A stretch of 9,065 nt of DNA from Thermoproteales archaeon (lineage in GTDB: Archaea > Thermoproteota > Thermoprotei > Thermoproteales > Thermocladiaceae). A program made the position numbers and the translations under genes. Within the stretch, counting starts at the first letter, position 1. Every line of letters begins with the position of its first letter. Of the stretch, positions 6,097 through 9,065 are shown piece by piece. The DNA lies in assembly GCA_027068725.1 (NCBI GenBank), contig JAMOMD010000215.1, positions 1 through 9,065 on the forward strand, in the 5' to 3' direction. Below the pieces are notes generated by a model that had not been told where the DNA came from, did not search any database, and saw only the letters and a program-made list of their open reading frames with translations.

Positions 6097-6108
6097 GGTT
6101 TTACATCA
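6097..6108 (+). promoter_or_regulatory. Candidate TATA element of the pth2 operon
   Basis: GGTTTTACATCA lies about 34 bp before ATG 6137, giving a predicted start of transcription near 6130. The leader would be very short, which agrees with the lack of a Shine-Dalgarno site before the ATG. It indicates that pth2 has its own promoter rather than depending on atpK. Confidence 0.4.
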
Positions 6109-6136
6109 TTAGTTGTTCACTTCCACAATAGCAATC

Positions 6137-6496
6137 ATGAAGCAGGTCATCGTAGTCAGGAAAGATCTCAAGATGTCTTGTGGAAAAATTGCTGCACAGG
6201 TAGCTCATGGAAGTGTCACGGTCGTGCTAGAGATATTGAATAGTGGTAAACAAAAGTGGAGAGAGTGGCTACAGCAGTGGCTTCAGGAAGGACAGAAGAA
6301 GGTTGTTCTTAAAGTAAACTCACTTGATGAACTCCTGCAACTTTATGAGAAGGCTAGGAGTCTAGATCTTCCTGCGGTCATAATAAGAGATGCTGGCTTG
6401 ACAGAACTGCCGCCTGGCACTGTGACAGTACTAGCAATTGGTCCTGGGCCCGATGAGCTGATTGATAAAGTGACAGGTCATCTGAAACTTTTGTGA
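6137..6496 (+). CDS. pth2: Peptidyl-tRNA hydrolase 2 (archaeal/eukaryotic Pth2 type)
   Basis: A 119-residue protein, standard for Pth2, which frees tRNA from peptidyl-tRNA released by stalled ribosomes. The N-terminus MKQVIVVRKDLKM is followed by GKIAAQVAHGSV (16-27), the family signature. The C-terminal half has IRDAGLTELPPGTVTVLAIGP, with Asp85, Thr89 and Thr95 at conserved positions. ATG 6137 is used because the first beta strand starts there as in relatives. An in-frame TTG at 6113 would add eight residues (FTSTIAI) without family support. There is no visible Shine-Dalgarno site, consistent with a near-leaderless mRNA. The next gene starts 4 nt after the stop, so the two probably form an operon. 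A tryptophan-rich insert KWREWLQQWLQEG (40-52) occupies the usual helical region. Confidence 0.93.
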   Translation: MKQVIVVRKDLKMSCGKIAAQVAHGSVTVVLEILNSGKQKWREWLQQWLQEGQKKVVLKVNSLDELLQLYEKARSLDLPAVIIRDAGLTELPPGTVTVLAIGPGPDELIDKVTGHLKLL

Positions 6497-6500
6497 GAAA

Positions 6501-7040
6501 ATGTTCGTTATCTGGCTGACAGGGATTCCAGCAAGTGGGAAATCTACAATAGCGAGAAAACTTGCCGACAGACTGAGAGGACTGGGTCTAAAGGTTGAGG
6601 TACTTGAAAGTGATGAGGTTAGGAAAGTACTAACGCCACGACCAACATATACGGAGGAGGAGCGTGATTGGTTCTACGGTACTGTTCTTGTATGGTTAGC
6701 AAAGTTACTGTACAGGAATGGTATATGTGTGATAATTGACGCGACAGCTCATAAGAGAGCTTACCGAGAAAAAGCTAGGCAAGAGTTTGGCAATGACTTT
6801 GTCGAGGTTTACGTAAAGTGCAGTATCGAAACTGCAATGAAACGTGACCCTAAGGGTCTGTACAAGGCTGCACTTGAGGGAAAAATAAAGACACTTCCTG
6901 GTCTACAGGTACCATACGAGGAGTCTCCAAATCCTGACGTTGTTGTTGATACGGAAAAAATGACCCCAGAAGAATGTGTAGAAACTATACTATCTAAACT
7001 TAGGGAAAGGGGACTACTTCCACAAATTTCAGTATCTTAA
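6501..7040 (+). CDS. cysC: Adenylylsulfate (APS) kinase family protein
   Basis: A 179-residue P-loop kinase of normal CysC length. Walker A is GIPASGKST (8-16), and the lid/APS region RDPKGLYKAALEGKIK (115-130), PYEESPNPD (138-146) and the final VVVDT match APS kinase closely. The family phosphorylates APS to PAPS with ATP in the cytoplasm. Two substrate-side motifs differ from the classical form: LDGD is LESD (35-38), and the usual EDRxENIRR reads EERDWFYGT (53-61), losing the Asn and Arg residues that help bind APS. The protein may therefore act on another substrate, so the symbol is provisional. It starts 4 nt after pth2, preceded by GTGAG at short spacing, and its last 12 bp overlap the convergent YkgJ-like gene. 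Confidence 0.8.
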   Translation: MFVIWLTGIPASGKSTIARKLADRLRGLGLKVEVLESDEVRKVLTPRPTYTEEERDWFYGTVLVWLAKLLYRNGICVIIDATAHKRAYREKARQEFGNDFVEVYVKCSIETAMKRDPKGLYKAALEGKIKTLPGLQVPYEESPNPDVVVDTEKMTPEECVETILSKLRERGLLPQISVS

Positions 7041-7889
7041 GAAAACTGTCGTTAACTCAACTCCAAGATCATTTAACAAATCTAAACATCTCTTTCTAAC
7101 CGAATTAACATCGATTTCAACATTTCTAGTACTGTAGAGTAATAATACTCCTCTACACTTTTCTTCTTCCTCTTCTTTGACGTGTATATGTACGACACTT
7201 ACTGCCTCTGCCATGTCCCTAGTATTTTCTGCAAACCATCTTGCTAGAACATCAATATCTCCTATTCTTAGTGCAAGCTCTCCTACATCACCATAGTATA
7301 GCATATAGACAAATCTCGGAATGTCCATGAACGCGTACTTCTTAACATAATCAGGAAGTTCCCTCTCTATCTTCTCAAAATTATCGAGACATCCTATCTT
7401 TCTGAGAATTTCCCTTTTTGAATCAATTACTATCCTAATTATCTCATCTCTAACCTTCGGAATTTTTAGTGCCTCTATACCTGCTAGATGTTTTCTAATG
7501 AGTTTTATGACATCGTCAATATTAACAACATCTCCTTCTCCAAGCCCCCTACACTCTTCCTGAATTATGAGCTCATAGTTAGGACCTAGTCCAAATGGGT
7601 ATATTCTACAGGCAAGAGGCTTTATCTCATGTATCGAACATAAATTGTTTAGAAGATAGATACAGGAACCATCACCTCTCCTGGGAAAGGTAAATATAAA
7701 GGGGACGCCGTACGATCTAGCAACGTCATCCTGAATAGCCACCAAGTGCGCAATTATGTCCTTTCTGCCGATCTCCCACCAGTTCACTATATCGTACGCC
7801 GTTATCTCAAGATTCAGAAGTCTTCTACAGCAGGAGCCACACATCTTGCACTTAAAACGTATCACAGCATCGCGAGGCACAATCTTCAT
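7029..7889 (-). CDS. YkgJ/UPF0153-type cysteine-cluster (Fe-S or zinc) protein with a C-terminal extension
   Basis: A 286-residue protein whose first about 115 residues hold the CxxCxxCC-type cluster of the YkgJ family: Cys14, Cys17, Cys20 and Cys21 (FKCKMCGSCCRR), then Cys76, Cys84 (NNLCSIHEIKP), Cys94 in ACRIYPF and Cys113. These eight cysteines are thought to bind an iron-sulfur cluster or zinc; the biochemical role of the family is poorly known. The remaining about 170 residues, largely helical with an acidic KEEEEEK run near 240, match nothing I recognise. ATG 7889 is the start nearest the first Cys and leaves a sensible N-terminus. The gene is monocistronic, converges on the APS-kinase-like gene with a 12-bp overlap, and diverges from the fucose-isomerase-like gene with only 29 bp between start codons, suggesting shared control. 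No Shine-Dalgarno site was seen. Confidence 0.8.
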   Translation of the reverse strand: MKIVPRDAVIRFKCKMCGSCCRRLLNLEITAYDIVNWWEIGRKDIIAHLVAIQDDVARSYGVPFIFTFPRRGDGSCIYLLNNLCSIHEIKPLACRIYPFGLGPNYELIIQEECRGLGEGDVVNIDDVIKLIRKHLAGIEALKIPKVRDEIIRIVIDSKREILRKIGCLDNFEKIERELPDYVKKYAFMDIPRFVYMLYYGDVGELALRIGDIDVLARWFAENTRDMAEAVSVVHIHVKEEEEEKCRGVLLLYSTRNVEIDVNSVRKRCLDLLNDLGVELTTVFLRY

Positions 7890-7900
7890 TATGTTCGCCT

Positions 7901-7916
7901 GTATCAGGTACGATAC
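7901..7916. repeat. Inverted repeat in the 29-bp divergent promoter region
   Basis: GTATC-AGGTAC-GATAC is a perfect 5-bp inverted repeat with a 6-bp spacer, lying midway between the two divergent start codons at 7889 and 7919. Its placement would let one bound protein control both genes. Arms this short can occur by chance, and the centre AGGTAC is not fully symmetric. Confidence 0.3.
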
Positions 7917-7918
7917 AG

Positions 7919-9052
7919 ATGTTTAAGTACGTAATCATACCTCTAGCTACTCGACTAACAGACAAACACAGGAACGTATTGAGAAAGCTAGAGGAAACTT
8001 ACAGAGAACATTTCCATCCTCCAATCTCATCTTTACACGAACTCGACCACGATCTTGTTGAGAACAGTAACCTAATGATATTTCTCTTCTTAACAGGAGG
8101 CACAAGCAGAACAGCAGTACAGATTGACCTAATGTACAAATGTCCAAAGATACTGCTCGCGCATAGAGAGGACAATAGTTTACCTTCTGCACTTGGCTTT
8201 ATTGAAAGAAAAATAGCACAGACCCGCTATCTACTTCAGATAATAGACCTTGACAGAATTTGTGAAGAAATTGATAGATTTGTTAAGGCAGTACAAGCAG
8301 CATATGAGACATATAATTCTAGAATTGTAGTTCTATTCGAGAGAAAGCTCAGAGACGAATGGTATAACATACTCGCTAAGACGAATGTGAAGATAATACC
8401 TGTACCAGAGGTAAGTTATCGTAAGGATAGTTACGAAAGTTTCATTAATTCTCTACATGCTGAAATAAAAGAAATTATGGAGAAGTATAGAGCAGATGGC
8501 GTAACACTGGACTGTTTTAGACTACTTAAGGAAGTTGGCTATACTCCTTGTCTAGCATTTTCGAAACTTCTATCTGATGGAATTCCGGTTGCTTGTGAGT
8601 GTGATGTAGTGTCTCTTCTAGGATTTATTCTACTTAGGAAGATTTCGATTGATTTCGTTAAATGTTCAATGATGGTTAACCTGTGCGAGCTTAGTAATAG
8701 TATGGCTCTATTTGCTCATTGTACAGTACCAGTAACAATGTGTGAAAAATATGAGCTTGTTCCTCATTTTGAGACAGGACTAAACTATGCTGTGAAGGGA
8801 ATTGTTAGAAAGGATAGGTGCACGGTATTTAGAATAAGTAATGATTTTACTAGGATGTTTATCAGAGAAGGATCTATTATAGAGACCTCCGACACAATTA
8901 GAGGAGATCTGTGTATGACAAGGCTTAGAGTAAAATTTGATAGTGATGTTAATACGAATCTAGTACTAGGTAATCATCATATAATCACGCTCGGAGAGGT
9001 AGGGCATTTATTAAGAGTTGCAGCTTGGTACTTAGGTCTTGAAGTTGTATGA
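7919..9052 (+). CDS. L-fucose isomerase-like protein (COG2407-type, sugar isomerase superfamily)
   Basis: A 377-residue protein with a divergent N-terminal half starting FKYVIIPLATRL and a clear C-terminal match to the fucose/arabinose isomerase superfamily: GYTPCLAFSKLLSDGIPVACECD (207-229) with Glu227, LFAHCTVP (264-271), HFETGLNYAVKGIV (283-296), VFRISND (303-309) and GNHHIITLGEVGHLLRVAAWYLG near the end with His353/His354. Family enzymes interconvert aldoses and ketoses using a divalent metal. Glu227 and one of the C-terminal histidines look like two metal ligands; the position where a third, Asp, ligand is usual reads FVKCS (246-250), so catalysis is uncertain. It is shorter than bacterial FucI (nearly 600 residues). 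ATG 7919 lacks a Shine-Dalgarno site. Its stop overlaps an ATG at 9052, suggesting a coupled downstream gene. Confidence 0.75.
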   Translation: MFKYVIIPLATRLTDKHRNVLRKLEETYREHFHPPISSLHELDHDLVENSNLMIFLFLTGGTSRTAVQIDLMYKCPKILLAHREDNSLPSALGFIERKIAQTRYLLQIIDLDRICEEIDRFVKAVQAAYETYNSRIVVLFERKLRDEWYNILAKTNVKIIPVPEVSYRKDSYESFINSLHAEIKEIMEKYRADGVTLDCFRLLKEVGYTPCLAFSKLLSDGIPVACECDVVSLLGFILLRKISIDFVKCSMMVNLCELSNSMALFAHCTVPVTMCEKYELVPHFETGLNYAVKGIVRKDRCTVFRISNDFTRMFIREGSIIETSDTIRGDLCMTRLRVKFDSDVNTNLVLGNHHIITLGEVGHLLRVAAWYLGLEVV

Positions 9053-9065
9053 TGAGGGAGCCCAA
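9052..9065 (+). CDS. Possible start of a downstream gene, cut by the window edge
   Basis: The stop TGA at 9050-9052 of the fucose-isomerase-like gene shares its last base with an ATG (TGATG), and the frame then reads Met-Arg-Glu-Pro to the window end. Such overlaps are used several times in this window for coupled genes. With only four codons visible, no product can be named and the start may be fortuitous. Confidence 0.3.

Noticed and set aside
7155..7180. Pyrimidine-rich plus-strand tract as terminator of the APS-kinase-like gene
   Set aside because: It is fully explained as the antisense of the acidic KEEEEEK codons of the YkgJ-like gene and lies over 100 nt past the stop.
1..9065. CRISPR array, tRNA/rRNA genes, insertion sequence or prophage
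   Set aside because: No spaced direct repeats, no tRNA-like cloverleaf, no transposase or integrase frame and no terminal repeats were seen on either strand.

Overview
The window most resembles a hyperthermophilic archaeon of the Thermoproteota (crenarchaeal, Desulfurococcales/Pyrodictiaceae-like). The reasons are a multi-subunit 2-oxoacid:ferredoxin oxidoreductase, a crenarchaeal-type A-ATPase proteolipid with an N-terminal leader, an archaeal Pth2, heavy AGG/AGA and ATA codon use, tightly packed genes, mostly absent Shine-Dalgarno sites and TATA-like elements about 26 bp from start codons. The genus cannot be fixed from this sequence alone.

Layout. Positions 1-1734 hold the 3' part of porA and all of porB, the end of a pyruvate:ferredoxin oxidoreductase operon. 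Positions 1772-4419 are an energy-coupling-factor cobalt (or nickel) uptake locus split across a divergent promoter: cbiM reads left, while a CbiN-like gene, cbiQ and cbiO read right and are linked by ATGA stop/start overlaps. A Cys/Met-metabolism PLP enzyme (4376-5575, minus) runs tail-to-tail into cbiO, with a 44-bp coding overlap. The A-type ATP synthase proteolipid gene atpK (5712-6014) is alone and is followed by a pyrimidine-rich terminator candidate. Then come pth2 and an APS-kinase-family gene 4 nt apart (6137-7040), a convergent CxxCxxCC (YkgJ-type) metal-cluster protein (7029-7889, minus), and, only 29 bp away and divergent, an L-fucose-isomerase-like protein (7919-9052). A further gene probably starts at the right edge.

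How the genes fit together. CbiM, CbiN-like, CbiQ and CbiO should form one metal-uptake complex: substrate-binding membrane protein, accessory subunit, coupling protein and ATPase. The region between cbiM and cbiN holds a perfect 11-bp inverted repeat (2455-2465 and 2539-2549) near both start codons, which looks like a shared operator. The cbiM start is best placed at GTG 2443, because this gives the Met-His N-terminus the family uses as a metal ligand. The other genes are housekeeping: central carbon metabolism, sulfur amino acids, ATP synthesis, peptidyl-tRNA recycling and sulfate activation or a related kinase reaction. The YkgJ-like and fucose-isomerase-like genes are the least understood. 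No RNA genes, CRISPR arrays, insertion sequences or prophage genes were seen, and there is no gene-free stretch longer than 300 bp. The most unusual items are the cbi operator architecture, the Gln in place of the H-loop His in CbiO, the altered substrate motifs of the APS-kinase-like protein, and the compact divergent YkgJ/FucI-like pair.
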